Below, piece after piece: positions 33,820 through 45,568 of a stretch of DNA of 64,000 nucleotides. Both the position numbers and the translations under genes were made by a program. Position 1 is the stretch's first letter; each line of letters starts with the position of its first letter. The DNA is from Pardosa pseudoannulata (Eukaryota > Arthropoda > Arachnida > Araneae > Lycosidae). The stretch is from the NCBI GenBank assembly GCA_032207245.1, contig CM063502.1, positions 134,427,573 to 134,491,572 of the forward strand, given 5' to 3'. The notes beneath the pieces were generated by a model. That model was not told the origin of the DNA, ran no database searches, and saw nothing but the letters and a program-made list of their open reading frames with translations.

Positions 33820-34115
33820 CAATAAGCCACTTTCTCACTTCCTTTTGACGTGGATGACATGGAATCACTTTTAACGCTAAATAATTTCTTTTGTGCCTGT
33901 GAATCTAATCTTTTCTTGAGATTCAACAAATGAAAGTAAATAGACCGAGGTCCGTGATTGATGCATTGAGTCCCAGTACGGCAAGCAATCTCTTCTTGTC
34001 TAGATGATAATAAAAAGGACAGCACCGTAATCTAGTTACAGCGGACACCCGTTTTCTTCTTTTGTATTTGTAACAAAAAGAGTTCTGAACTCCAAGGAAT
34101 TTAGATAGCAAGTAA
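33820..34115 (-). repeat. dispersed repeat, copy B (paired with 20345-20640)
   Basis: See the colinear landmarks shared with 20345-20640. Two overlapping minus-strand frames here are probably relic coding sequence of an unknown element. Confidence 0.5.
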
Positions 34116-34774
34116 ACGCATCCTTTTACCCGCCAATTTAACTTGAATTAGACCGAAAGTGGAGCATATTTGTCTTCAAAAGTTAGAAATCTCTTTCCCA
34201 CGGTTTTTAATCATGCTATGGGGATGTTAATACGAAAATTAAATTAACGACAAGAACAAATAACCTTTAAATTTAAACTCTTTTATAAAAATGTAAATTA
34301 AAATATACGAAAATTTGTCAGTTTTAAAAAGCTTTTTATGTAACGTTGGTCTCTATTTCTATAAAGAGTAGGGAAGTAAACAGAGGTCAATTCATAAGAA
34401 AAATGTGAAAATTCTTCTCTGCACTTCCAGTTGTTTACCCCACTTCACCGCTGTTATACACTTCTAGTTCCAAAACATTCTGATTTTCGCATATTTCATT
34501 CTTTTACACTTGAATATTAAATATTATGAACAGTCAAATATCATGATCTACTGCTAGAAAAAGGATGCAAAGTATATGACTTCATTCTAAGTAGAATTTT
34601 TATTTGACAGGATAATGTATACTATACAGGGCGTATACTAAATTCCTTGACCTCTTTTTTCTCCGCATCTGCTAATGTCATAGATATATTTTTTCAAATA
34701 CAAAAATATTTCAAATAAAATAAGCATTCCTTTTATGATATTTTTAATATAAAGTTATTATCAATCAATATATC

Positions 34775-34862
34775 TGCAAAATCGAATGTTAAATTCGATT
34801 TTGCGGATTTCCCAGGAAACAATCAAATTTTTTTCCGTAGAATCGAATTTAACATTCGATTC
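34775..34862. repeat. paired palindromes that are also reverse complements of each other
   Basis: GCAAAATCGAATG...ATTCGATTTTGC (34775-34806) is a short palindrome. A second, AGAATCGAAT...ATTCGATTCT (34838-34862), is one too. The two units are near reverse complements of each other, so several alternative hairpins or a cruciform can form. Confidence 0.8.
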
Positions 34863-37289
34863 TGTGAAACTTGAGTGTTCCCTGAAAAAAGGTAGGGTGA
34901 TGAATCCATAGTGGAATAGCTGTACATTCCATTTTCCATTAGAGAATGCTTTTAATCTGAACCCCCCACCCCCACACACACACCTCTTTGTTGTACATGA
35001 GGCATTTTAGTCTGACTTTAACCTCAAATTACCATATACGATCCCAAAACAAGATTTAATTTTCACAAATTTGGAATTTAGACATTTCAGTGTTGCTTTT
35101 TTTTTTGAGAGATGTGGGAAATTTTTAGTTACGGTGTAGTTTACCATTTCTTAAATATTATGGTACAAAAGAGAGGAGCATTTGAAATTTAAAGCTTTAT
35201 TGTTTTCGTCAAATTGAATTTTTAAATTTAAAAATACTAGAAAAAGAATGATGAAATGTAATAAAATCTACGACCAAGAGTTGCAGAGAAAAGAATTATG
35301 CAACATGTATATGTAATTGACATGACAACTAATTTTATAAAACTTACATAGTGACATTTATAAATATTTTGTAAAAATAAATAAACTACATATTCTTCAA
35401 GATGCTATACGCCTTTAAATTAAGTTTTGAAGATAACCCATTAATAGTAGCAGGAAGAAATCCAGAATAAATTTCATAAAAAAAGTTAAAACATAGAATA
35501 AAAATTGATAGTTTTCTCTGTTTCAATTTGTTAAATGTAGTGTTTCAAAATAGCACTTATCATTTTTTCGAGCTACAAAATATTTATCAAAGTCAGAAAA
35601 GAGGAGATTTTTTTTAACAGAAGTATGGTTATAAAACAATTCAAAAGTTTTATTAGCCACAAAAATATTTGCTGTTAATAAATTGTCTTTCTCCATGTGG
35701 GTATTAATTTACATAACAATGTCGTTTAAAGTCAAAATTCTGCAGAAATTTCGAAGAATGAATTTATTTACTTTCTTTATAGCGTTATATATCGCAAAGT
35801 TAAAGCATAAATCTGACAGTATTTTTTATTAAAGTATACATCAAAAATAGGTCGCAATTTTATGAATTTGTGTCTTAAAATCATAGATGTCTAACATAAA
35901 ACATTTAACCAACTGGATATGAAGAAATCTGAAACATATACATTCTCCTTATGAATTATTTAAAAGGCTGTCACTAAAGTAAGAGTATCTCACTTGTTTC
36001 TGTAGATGAATAATGATAAATTTAAATAAACCGAACATTCATCTATGTTTTTGCGTTATCTTAAATTCTCAAAGGTTATATTAAAATAAGACAAATTGTT
36101 GGAATTGTGGTTTTCAGAAAAATGCAGCATTTTTAAAATTTATTATCGTAATATGTAAAAAAGAATTGAATTGTATCTCTAAATTCGAAATGAACGTAAG
36201 ATTTTTGTGTGCCTTTTTTATAATATACTTTAGAGTTTTTGACTAAAGGCTTCATATTATGCATCATAAAGAGAATATGTAATTAATGTGTGAATTTTAA
36301 TTTCTCAGTCTGAATATATGTTTTTAGATTTCTTGAATATTTAATTTTTAAATCATATTTTAAATGTATTCCACTTAAAAGAGAGAGAGTCAATATAAGC
36401 TGCATTAAAATTCATAACGGCAGTTAGGTTTCCTGTTAAGTTTAAGATCTCACAAGTAAAAAATTGGGATCCAGAACAAATGGGATTACTATAATAAATG
36501 ATACAATCATTTGTATTGAAATGTGAAATAAAAATTTATAAACATAAATTTGTAATAAATGTATTGTAACAATGTGTAATAAATGTGTTAATAAAATATT
36601 TTATGAAAACTTAACAATTACTTTTGAATTCTGTTAGTATTTTTATCACCTGAAAATAAGATTATTAAGCTTTGAGTTAATGATCTGTTCTTTTCTCATT
36701 ATACATATCTATCTAAAACTCATATTTAATTTTATTTAAAGTTAAAATACTTTTAATTTCAGGTCTTGAAAGAAGAAATTAACAGAAATATTTACTTCTT
36801 TTTGTTACAATTAAGCATTTTTAAATATGATACATTAAAATGTTTTATTTACAGGGGAATAAAATAATTTTAGCGAGATGAGAAAATATGTTTAAAGTTT
36901 ATCTTAATTAAACCAAAAATACCAATGTAAGCTACAGAAAAAGACTATGCATTTATTCTGCGAAATGCACAAAACTTTGCATTGACGATACACTAATCTA
37001 TTCTCTTCTTACTTTATTATACACACACCGGTATACAATAGTTGAGCATAACTCATAAAATGTGGAAAATATAAGTAAATATTGGTCAAGTTGTTCCAAA
37101 TTAGGTGTTGATAATCATTATTTGAAGGGGAATCTTTGTGCAAATGAAAGTCGTAGCATTCGAGGTCAACATATGCAAAACATTCGTTCAAGTCAGAATG
37201 GGTATAAAACGAACTCAATTGATATAAGAAAAAGTTAATGTACAAATACTCAGTTAAACACAGAGTTAAATGATTAAAAAGGGTTAATT
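34863..37289. other. AT-rich intergenic, nothing recognised
   Basis: No supported gene. A TACAGGGCGTATACTAAATTC sequence lies just to the left near 34625. It resembles a mariner end but has no partner. Confidence 0.5.
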
Positions 37290-38045
37290 ATGGCACAAAG
37301 AAGTCATCTGGATACGTTTCTGAAAAGAAGAATTACCAGAATGCTGAAGCATCAATGCAGGATACTCTATTGTGTTGGTATGTATGCCACACGATCAGCA
37401 GACTGTGTTATCCTCATGCCTGCTTATAAAGACAATTGTTTAAACTGAAATTAAGATCATCAACAATGGAATTTGGCACAGTTGGCCAATGTGATGTTTA
37501 GTAACGAGACTCGCGTTGGTCTGAATACATATTCTCTCATGATAATTGATATGGACAGAATATGGAGCCCGTTTTCACCCATAAAACATCATGGAAAGTC
37601 ATTTTAAACGGGAGCCATGCTGTGGGCAGACATTATGCTAGATGGGTTTACAGACCTCTACATTTTTGAGTTGGGGTCAGTTAGTGCATGGTACAGAGAT
37701 GAAGTACTTGACCTTTATGTTCGCTTATTTTAAGGAGTTGTCGGACCTTCGTTCATATTCCTTGATGATAGAGCATTTTATTACCCTGTGGTCTTGATGG
37801 AAAACTTCCTTGCAAGGGAACAAATTCATCTCATGTAATGTCCAGCTTAATCTCTTGATCTTAATGCTATGAAAATATGTGATATTTGTTCGAAAGACAA
37901 CTTTTAGTTCTTTCACACGAATCAAACTACATTACAAAACTGAAACGAACCATTTTGGTACCAACTTGTACACTATTTTAAAGTATGGTAAATCATTGCG
38001 CTGAAAGTGTGGCTGCCAGATGCGACTATACGCCTTATTAAATTA
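37290..38045 (+). pseudogene. third Tc1-like transposase relic, heavily decayed
   Basis: Fragments of the Tc1 order are visible on the plus strand. AATTTGGCACAGTTGGCCAA then GTTTAGTAACGAGACTCGCG (a decayed VMFSDETR core) lies near 37470-37515. TGTATGG-type and GGGTTTACAGACCTC (GxTDL) lie near 37645-37660. Further on are GTACAGAGATGAAGTACTTG (RYxDEVL) and, near 37780-37850, relics of the DNA-x-H and SPDLNPIEH blocks. No continuous frame. Confidence 0.55.
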
Positions 38046-38914
38046 CCCTACCACATTTCGTTTTTTACTTTAACAAATGTGTAATTTATTCATCTGTTCA
38101 TCTTTATCTCAAACATTTGCGTTTGATAATGAATTTCATTTTTGCATTTGTTTCTTTTGTTATAACCTTTACAAGTGCATACCACGCTTCCAGTCAATCT
38201 GACTTGAATATTTCTTAAATGTTAATAGAAATATTAATTATTCTTAAAGTTTGAACATCATTTTAGTAGAAGTCAAAATGTGTAGAAAAACATGTAGTAT
38301 AATTATAGTGGTTTTATTTAAGAATTTCCAGAAGGCAAGAAATGAAATTAAATAGATATACAACATATGTTTTTTAGTTTAATAAGTTTTACAGCAAACA
38401 AAATGTCCTTGCAGTATCTGAACAATTGTAATAACCGTTAACAGGTTTAAAGTGTTTAGAAAATAACTTTAGTAATAATTTTTACGATGTGCTATTGATT
38501 ATCTTTTTATTCACCAAAATAATTAGAAAAGTTGTAACATAGGTTAAAAATTCTTTATTGTATTTATAATACAAATATTTATTCGAACTGCTAAATATAT
38601 ATTGCGTTACTTCTTTCTCCAATCCTAACTGTATTTTTCTTTTTGTGGACCATCACAGGAATGTATCTGCTCCTTTCCTTTAAACATTTATTCTTTACCT
38701 AAAAATATTCTCACTCTATAACAGAAACAATTTAGGAAGTAATTCTTCAAGAAATTCTTTTTTTCTTTTTCTATCTAAATACAGAAAAAAACCGACTTCT
38801 TTTCTATATTATACTGTTTTTCATTTTTCTTAATCTGTTTATTTTTATATATCACGGAAAATTAATCATAATAATATAGTGTTAATTCAAATCTTTCTCA
38901 CATATTAATATTGC
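38046..38914. other. AT-rich intergenic, nothing recognised
   Basis: No supported feature. Confidence 0.55.
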
Positions 38915-39100
38915 CGAACGATGGATGATTGGTTAGAGTGCTGGCCTACGGAACCGGAGTTCGTGGGTTCGAATCCCACAGTGGCATGGATGTTCGTAGC
39001 CGTTCGGAATCGGCTTTAAGCTGTAGGTCCCTGTCTCATTAGCCCTCGTGTTGCAATAAGTAGACCGTAGCACTCCAAACCAAACCAAACCAAATCATAT
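38915..39100 (+). repeat. tRNA-derived SINE, best-preserved copy
   Basis: The tRNA-like head has an A-box region (GATTGGTTAGAGTGCTGG, 38927-38944) and a perfect B box (GGTTCGAATCC, 38966-38976). These are followed by a family body (GTTCGTAGCCGTTCGGAATC, TCTCATTAGCCCTCGTGTTG) and a CCAAACCAAACCAAACC tail. The extended body and the three other related copies in this window show it is a SINE and not a working tRNA gene. Confidence 0.9.
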
Positions 39101-39134
39101 ATTAATAATATTAGAAAATGCTCTTTAAAGACTG

Positions 39135-39136
<2 letters not shown>

Positions 39137-39185
<49 letters not shown>

Positions 39186-39188
39186 ATG
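39137..39188. repeat. (TA)n microsatellite beside the SINE
   Basis: TA dinucleotides with one slip, about 36 bp after the SINE tail. Confidence 0.95.
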
Positions 39189-39189
39189 T

Positions 39190-39660
39190 AATATATCAAA
39201 ATTATTTAACTTTAATATTTCTTCAAAAGTCTAATCTCTCCAATTTTATTCATCTAAATATCTTTATCAGTCTCTAAATGGTTTAATCAATGAAGTATTT
39301 TCCACTTAACATTCCTTTCTGTCATAAAACTATAAACTTTCTGTCTATACAGCAGTTTCCCAGGTGTTTCGGAACATGTGTTCGTGTTTTGCTGATATTG
39401 CAGTTAATTCGCTTAGTAAGTTGTTTTTGTTGTGGAAAAATTCTTGTTGTCAGCGCTCTTGAGTGTACTTGTGTCTGAACAGAGTGAACTCTGTGGCTTT
39501 GGATTGTATTTGTCCAGAAGGACAGATGTGTGATGTTGCCGCTCTGAAATAAAGTTTTAAATTAGACTTCTGAGTTCTCTTAAATATGAAGCCCGACTGC
39601 ATTCTCATTACTTATAGCTGTTGAGCTTTCTCCTTGTGAAGGAGTATATAAAAAATGGAT

Positions 39661-39661
<1 letters not shown>
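39190..39661. other. intergenic with LTR-like 3' motif, unproven
   Basis: GCTCTGAAATAAAGTTTTAA near 39540 looks like a poly(A) signal region of an LTR or retrocopy, but no TG...CA ends or target duplication could be placed. Confidence 0.3.

Positions 39662-39741
<80 letters not shown>
39662..39741. repeat. (TA)n microsatellite
   Basis: About 80 bp of TA dinucleotides. Confidence 0.95.
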
Positions 39742-39744
<3 letters not shown>

Positions 39745-41705
39745 AGTATATATATTTCTGTGCTAAAATAGAAATACAGAAAATAAGAAGAAAAATTACG
39801 ACATATTTAGTGGGCATATTAATCTTGTAAAAAATACATCAATTTCTGAAAATACAGGCTTTTTCAGGGACTGTGATGTGTTTACGGATGCTGCGCTTAA
39901 AAACGATTCAAAAGATATTAGTGCTTTATTGACCCTGAACGATATCTCGGAATTATAGTTTTTTCACCTCTTTTAAAACAGAATTCAAGTTAGCTTGAAT
40001 TGCTGTCATTCTGTCTGCTAAAAATCTTACAGTATGAGCACTCATTGGTCTTGTTTTGTTTGGAGAACTATGGTCTACTCTTTTACCATCTAAGAAACAC
40101 TTCTTCCTCCAATCCCATTATGATGGAGTATGAAGTAGTGGGATTAGATATACTGTACTATGCTACTAAAGTCAGCACCTTAGCATTAGATTACCTATTC
40201 CTTAAGTAAATGTTAGATAGTTTTTAGTACAAAAGAAGCAGAAAATATTTGAAAATGATACCTAAACAGCTTTGGGGATTAGTGTAACTTCCTGTACTGC
40301 AAAATTTATAAATAGAGGAGCAGCACTTGATTAGGTAAAAATTTTGCTAGTGTGACGTTCATGAAAATACAACATGTAATTTAATTTAAATGCTTACGCT
40401 GAGGCAAAGTTTTTGTGTAATTTATATATTTTTTGATCCATTTTTTCAAATGTGACATTTACGCTGATGCAGTCATTCTTCTTGAAATTACCGTATATAA
40501 AGAATCTAAATTTCAACTGTTTGAGCTCTCAAATAATTTTAAATTTCATTCAAATATAAAATATGTCATAATATGTGACTTTTTTATTTGGATTAATATG
40601 GTGTGAATTTTGGACCAAAATATAGAATCAAATTTTTAACATTTGTTTCAAAAGTAAGAGTTTTAAGTCTTACATTATGTAAATAAAAATTTTAAGGGTG
40701 ATTTTATGTATCTTAATTATTTGTGTTGCAAATTTTAAATTCCATTAATTGAACCCAAATGCTTTTAATTTATACTCCATTGCACATTTTATTTTTCTCA
40801 CTGCTTATCACAAATCAAAAACGAAAATCCGCCACAATCTGTATAAATTTACGGTAGAAAAGGGATGAAGAAATATTTCTTGGTACATATTCTTAAAGTA
40901 TCCATTGCATGGACTTTTTTTATTTATCAAAACTTCTTTCCTTTGCTACTATAAGTATATATCTAGTGTTCTGCGCTCCACGATAGCTCTGGGCAATTCT
41001 CTTTCTTATATCTGTAGTAGAAAAACACGTGCTTTTTATCTGTTCAGCTGTAAGTTTATGTATTCTTGCTACATTAAAGTTGTTGAAGAATTTTTCACCC
41101 ACATATTGCTCCCTCCGCTAAACTGAAAGTAAGCCTTTATCCCTTTTTCTACTATGATTTTGATGCATGTTTTTTCTTTGTTGGCGTTTACAAAGGATTT
41201 TATTACTCTCAGCCGTTTTTAGAATATTTTATTTCTAAATGCACTTTATTGAGCTTTGAATGTATGAACACTACCATTTGTATTCCATTTGAATAAAACA
41301 GCTTTTTTATTTTGTGGAGTGAAAAAATGTTTTGGAACCATATTTCAGGACAATTATTTGCATAAACATTTAAACTTATGCAAATACTCAAAACTGTGTG
41401 TGTGGAATGAAATAGTTAAATCTGAAAAGAGTTTTAAAATCCCTGTATAATGTATTATCTTGTGTGATTCTGGTGGCATTTATTTTATCCTCTTACTAAT
41501 GACAAGCAGTAAGCTGCAATTTAATAAATGGCCTTACCATTATATTTTGTTTTTACTATTACTTTCTACAATATATTAAAAAACTAACTGTAATAGAATT
41601 TGATATGAGTTTTTAAAGTTATAATTAATTTATTTGTAACATGTTTTATTCATGTAAGTGTCAATGATTATTATCATATTTTATACTGGTGGGAAAAATT
41701 AAATG
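39742..41705. other. AT-rich intergenic, nothing recognised
   Basis: No supported feature; short isolated frames only. Confidence 0.5.
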
Positions 41706-42350
41706 TACCGGGTGGCCATAATTAAACTGACAGAGCTCACAGTGTTCTGTAGCGCGATCTATTTGCAAGAATGACGCCACATTTTGTACGAAGTATAACA
41801 AGACGGTGGACGAAGGATTCCGCGAAAAAACAAATTAGTTCCAAAAGTCACTGCTAGGGGAATATTTGGTGCTGTGTTATAGAAAATAGAGTGTTAACAA
41901 ATGCAAATTTGGTCACTGACAGAATAAAGCTTTATCGTATTTTTGGAGACCTTTTTCCCCCGGTGTGTTCCACTCGGAGGGCTAAAAAAAAGCGTAAAAT
42001 CTACATAAACACCGATAAAGTCTCGTGATCAGCAATATCCCGTACGCTGAGCGGAAGAAGAAGTTTTTTATTCAAATTTCACGTTACATCCATTGGCACA
42101 GTGCCAGCTGCTTGGGTTTTTAAAATAAAAGGTAATTTCCGTATTGATTTGCATTTGTTGATACTCTATTTTCTAATACACAGCGCCAAATATTCCCCTA
42201 GCTGTGACTTTTGGAACTAATTTGTTTTTTTGGTGAATCCTTCGTCCCCCGTCTTGTTTAATCTTCCTACAAAATGTGTCGTCATTCTAGCAAATAGATC
42301 GCGCTACAGAACACTGTGAGCACTGTCAGTTTAATTATGGCCACCCGGTA
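41706..42350. mobile_element. long-TIR MITE (Tc1/mariner type, TA target)
   Basis: The element begins TA|CCGGGTGGCCATAATTAA and ends with its reverse complement followed by TA. The inverted arms are about 207 bp each (41706-41912 and 42144-42350) and about 90% identical by eye. They flank a ~230-bp unique centre that encodes nothing recognisable. A TA target duplication and CCGGGTGGCC termini fit a non-autonomous Tc1/mariner derivative. Confidence 0.9.
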
Positions 42351-43189
42351 TATGTAAAAATTCAGATAAATTAAAAATTTTAATTTTTATATCTTTTTTA
42401 TAAAGGGGAAGATAATTATCTATGAAAACATGACTTAAAAAATTGGTTATGAATAATATCATAATTTTAAAAATTGCTTAAAGTATTCTCTGAAACTGAT
42501 GACAGAAATTTATAAAATGTATAAAAGTCTGCATTAAGTAACTATAGATATGCCAACGAGTAGCCAAACTAAGCTAAGATATTTAAACTGTTTTACTACT
42601 CCATATATAAACGGTAATTTCTTGTAAAAGTTGTAGTTCTTAAGTTAGGGTTTCTTTAAAAATATTGATGTTTACTTTAAAAAAACTCGTCTTATGTTTT
42701 TGCCACCTCAAGGTCATTTCCCTTGATTATGTTTATTTTGTATTTTTAAAACCCCGAAAATATCGTGACATAATATGTGGTAGATATCTATTCTTTCTCT
42801 TGTGAGCTTAAGTACTGCATTTATTAAGTCACTGGTATAAAGAGAATTGCTGACTTCCAGTTTTTCACCCATGACGTTTGATGAAAATTTCTCTTTAAGG
42901 AGCGAGTAAAAGTATGATTAAAGGTACCATTTCTATTGAAAGTAAATATTATCTTGCTTTCTTTTATACTTCTTGTAAGAAAATTCTGATTTCAAAAGTC
43001 TTAACAGTTTTTGCCTTCTGAGAACTGCTGCTAATCGAAAATTTACTTGAATTTTAATCCACTAAGATTATGTCTCGTCGTTTAGCGATGAGAATTTTTT
43101 AACGAAGATATACAAATCAAATGACGTAAATGGGGAAGAACAATTTAAAGATCAAACAATATTACAATGAGTCGAGGTTACTCAATGTG
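42351..43189. other. AT-rich intergenic, nothing recognised
   Basis: No supported feature. Confidence 0.55.
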
Positions 43190-43500
43190 AAAAGGCGCCA
43201 ACTGATAGCCGGATAGTTGTGAGTTTGAGGCTCCAGGAAGACAAAGATTATCACGTTCCCTAACATCACGGGGTGGGGGCATATAAGCACATAGTAGTGT
43301 CACCCAAGTTCAAACGGTAACGGTTCAAGGTGGTAGGCCAAGCCTGGAGTACTTTCACTTGCTCAGTGCTTCCAAATTCTGAGGACCCAGTATGAGCTCA
43401 AGGTTGATATTTTACCCTTACGGTGCACTTCAAAATGAAAGATGCAACTTATTGCTTTAAATCAAGTAGACTCCGGCACACAAGCTTTTCTAGTAGTATC
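43190..43500. repeat. dispersed repeat, related to 2625-2830
   Basis: A GC-richer island with GATAGCCGGATAGTTGTGAG near its start and GCTTCCAAATTCTGAGGACC, AGGTTGATATT and CCTTACGGTGCAC near its end. The latter landmarks recur at 2640-2720. Class unknown; possibly a SINE-like or MITE-like family. Confidence 0.5.
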
Positions 43501-44279
43501 GACAACATAGTACGGTTCATTTAACTATAGAAATAAATCTATGATTTTAGTTATGCTACTCGCAGTTAAAAATAATTATAAGAAATCAAGTATATAGTTC
43601 TATAACAGTATTTACAGAGATCCTTTTAACAAAGAAACAAATTTAGGTTGAAAATTACAAAACAAAAGAAATGTTAACAAGTAAAAATGTGTTAGAGTAT
43701 TTTGGTAAATAAGTAGAGTTTTTCTGTTATGATTTACTTTCTCGAAAATAAAAAAATCATTTATAATAACAATGTATTTCAGAAAACAATATTTTGATGT
43801 AACAAGAATAAAAAAAATTTAGGTTGAAAACAAGTGATAAAGAACCAACATGAAAGTTAAACGTATAAGAAAAAGTATGCTCAGTTGTATCCGTATTGTA
43901 ATGGTAGAGTTTTTTTGTTATGATTTACTTTATCAAAATAAAAGCATTTAAGATATATTTGAATTTTCCTGTACGACCATTTCAAGTGTGTGAATACAAA
44001 CTGGTAAAAACAAAAATTCCGACACATGCCGGTGTATAAAAATACCAACGACATAAGTCAAACGTATACAGAAGTGCAGTAAATTGTTGCAGTTTCAATG
44101 TAGAACTCAAGTGTTACAGTATGAGCTTCAACGAATATCTAAGTGCAGTTAAACGTGGAAGTGACGTAAAGCTTAAGCATCCAACTTTGATATGTTGAAT
44201 TTTCCATTACCCATTTCGGTCTGTTTTTTTTAGAATCTCGACATGGACACGTTAAAGTAAAAAGAATGTGGACCACGTG
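43501..44279. other. AT-rich flank of the Polinton, nothing recognised
   Basis: No gene. The true left end of the Polinton may lie in or just after this stretch, but no terminal repeat could be matched to the right side. Confidence 0.45.
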
Positions 44280-44304
44280 GGATAGAAGACAAGATGCAGA
44301 AGTG

Positions 44305-44830
44305 AAACGGACATATCTTAGAAATTTTTGCAGATCAGAGGGTTATTTGACTTAGAAAATTCTTTAAACGATATATCGAGGGGTTAGGTAAGCAGAGGGG
44401 GAAGTGACGTCAAAGATGGAGAAAAAGTGTCATGAAGGGAAGGTATAGATTTTGGAAGGAAATTATTTGGAAACGGAAGGCGGCCATGTTGGAGAAAGAA
44501 GTGCGCGAAGCCAACGAAAGTAGTAAGCAGAAAGGACTTAGAAAATTTTGTAAGTGGACCAGGGATAGGAAAGGACAAGGGATTTTTGACTTAGAATTTT
44601 TTCGATGAAACGTGGAAAAAAAGAATGTAATAGGGAGGGGGAGAATAAAAATGATAAACGGACATTCGGAGAAACTTTTTGCACATAGACGCACGAGGGA
44701 TATATTCTTGACTTAGAAAATTCTTTAAACTTTTGCAAATACCACGAGGGATATATTCAACACTTAGAAAATTTTTGTGGAAACCACGATGGATATATTC
44801 TGAACTTAGTAAAATTTTCTGAAACGATAT
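44305..44830 (+). repeat. subterminal direct repeats with ACTTAGAAAAT core
   Basis: The core GACTTAGAAAATTCTTTAAA occurs near 44349 and 44710, with variants near 44311, 44538, 44588, 44762 and 44804. An inverted copy (ATTTTCTAAGTCC) lies near 45153. At 44690-44820 the unit is a ~45-50-bp tandem array, each copy starting CACGAGGGATATATTC or a close variant. The stretch is purine-rich on the plus strand. Position at the presumed left end suggests subterminal binding sites for the integrase or terminal protein. The function is inference. Confidence 0.7.
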
Positions 44831-45198
44831 TTCATTTCTATTGATTTTCCTATACGAAACGTGTTCGAACTTGAATATAATTTCCTTTTTTTTATTTCAA
44901 ATTGAGAGATTTATATTTTTTATATTTTTAAAACTTAATATTATTTTATACTTTAATTTCGGAGATTTTATAACTTAAAACTTAAATAATTGTTATATTT
45001 TAATTTCGGAGATTAATATTTACAAATCGGAATATTTGTTTAACTTGAATTTATTTTTAAGTTTAGATTTCATTTATATTTTAATTTCTTTTTATATTTA
45101 TTCATAATTCGAATCTATCGCACGTGGTATCAACAAATATGCTCGAAAATTTTCTAAGTCCAAAATCCAAGATGGCTCCCCAGCATGTACCTGTCGAG

Positions 45199-45380
45199 TG
45201 ACGTCAGAGACAAGTCTCGACTCGTGGTGCACCTGTTGTGTGCAATACCTGGTGACGTCATAACCCACCATCTTCTCGTTTACCTACGGTGCGGAGGGGA
45301 GTCTGAGAATGTCGTGTGCCTATTGGATGATATCGGTTGACGCCTGCTATAAAGGACCAGTCAGAGGGCGCGAAAGAATT
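45199..45380 (+). promoter_or_regulatory. promoter of the first Polinton gene (CRE x2, CCAAT, TATA)
   Basis: Two perfect TGACGTCA palindromes (CRE/ATF sites) at 45199-45206 and 45253-45260, a further one at 44405-44412, an inverted CCAAT (ATTGG) near 45322, and a TATA box TATAAAG at 45348-45354. Start of transcription is expected about 30 bp later, leaving a ~190-nt leader before the ATG at 45569. The stretch is much richer in G+C than its surroundings. Confidence 0.65.
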
Positions 45381-45568
45381 GCACTATTTGGAAGAGCGAA
45401 ATGAAGTGAAAAAGAGAGAGTAAAATTTCGTTATTGGGGAATGGCAACACCGTCTTGAAGTATTGACTTATCCTTTAGGTTTTAGCATTCGCACACTTGG
45501 TATTTGCCCTTATTGCTACACTTTTCTGATTTTTCTTGAAGGAACATTACAGCGCAAGGCCTTAGAAC

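Noticed and set aside
34617..34650. Mariner-like terminus TACAGGGCGTATACTAAATTC
   Set aside because: No matching inverted end could be found within a plausible distance, so an element cannot be claimed.
38921..38995. tRNA gene candidate with A and B boxes
   Set aside because: It continues into a SINE body and repeat tail shared by other copies. The head does not close into a clean cloverleaf with an acceptor stem.
44384..44738. Three overlapping minus-strand frames rich in Phe, Pro, Leu and Ser
   Set aside because: They are shadows of a purine-rich repeat array on the plus strand; no conserved residues.
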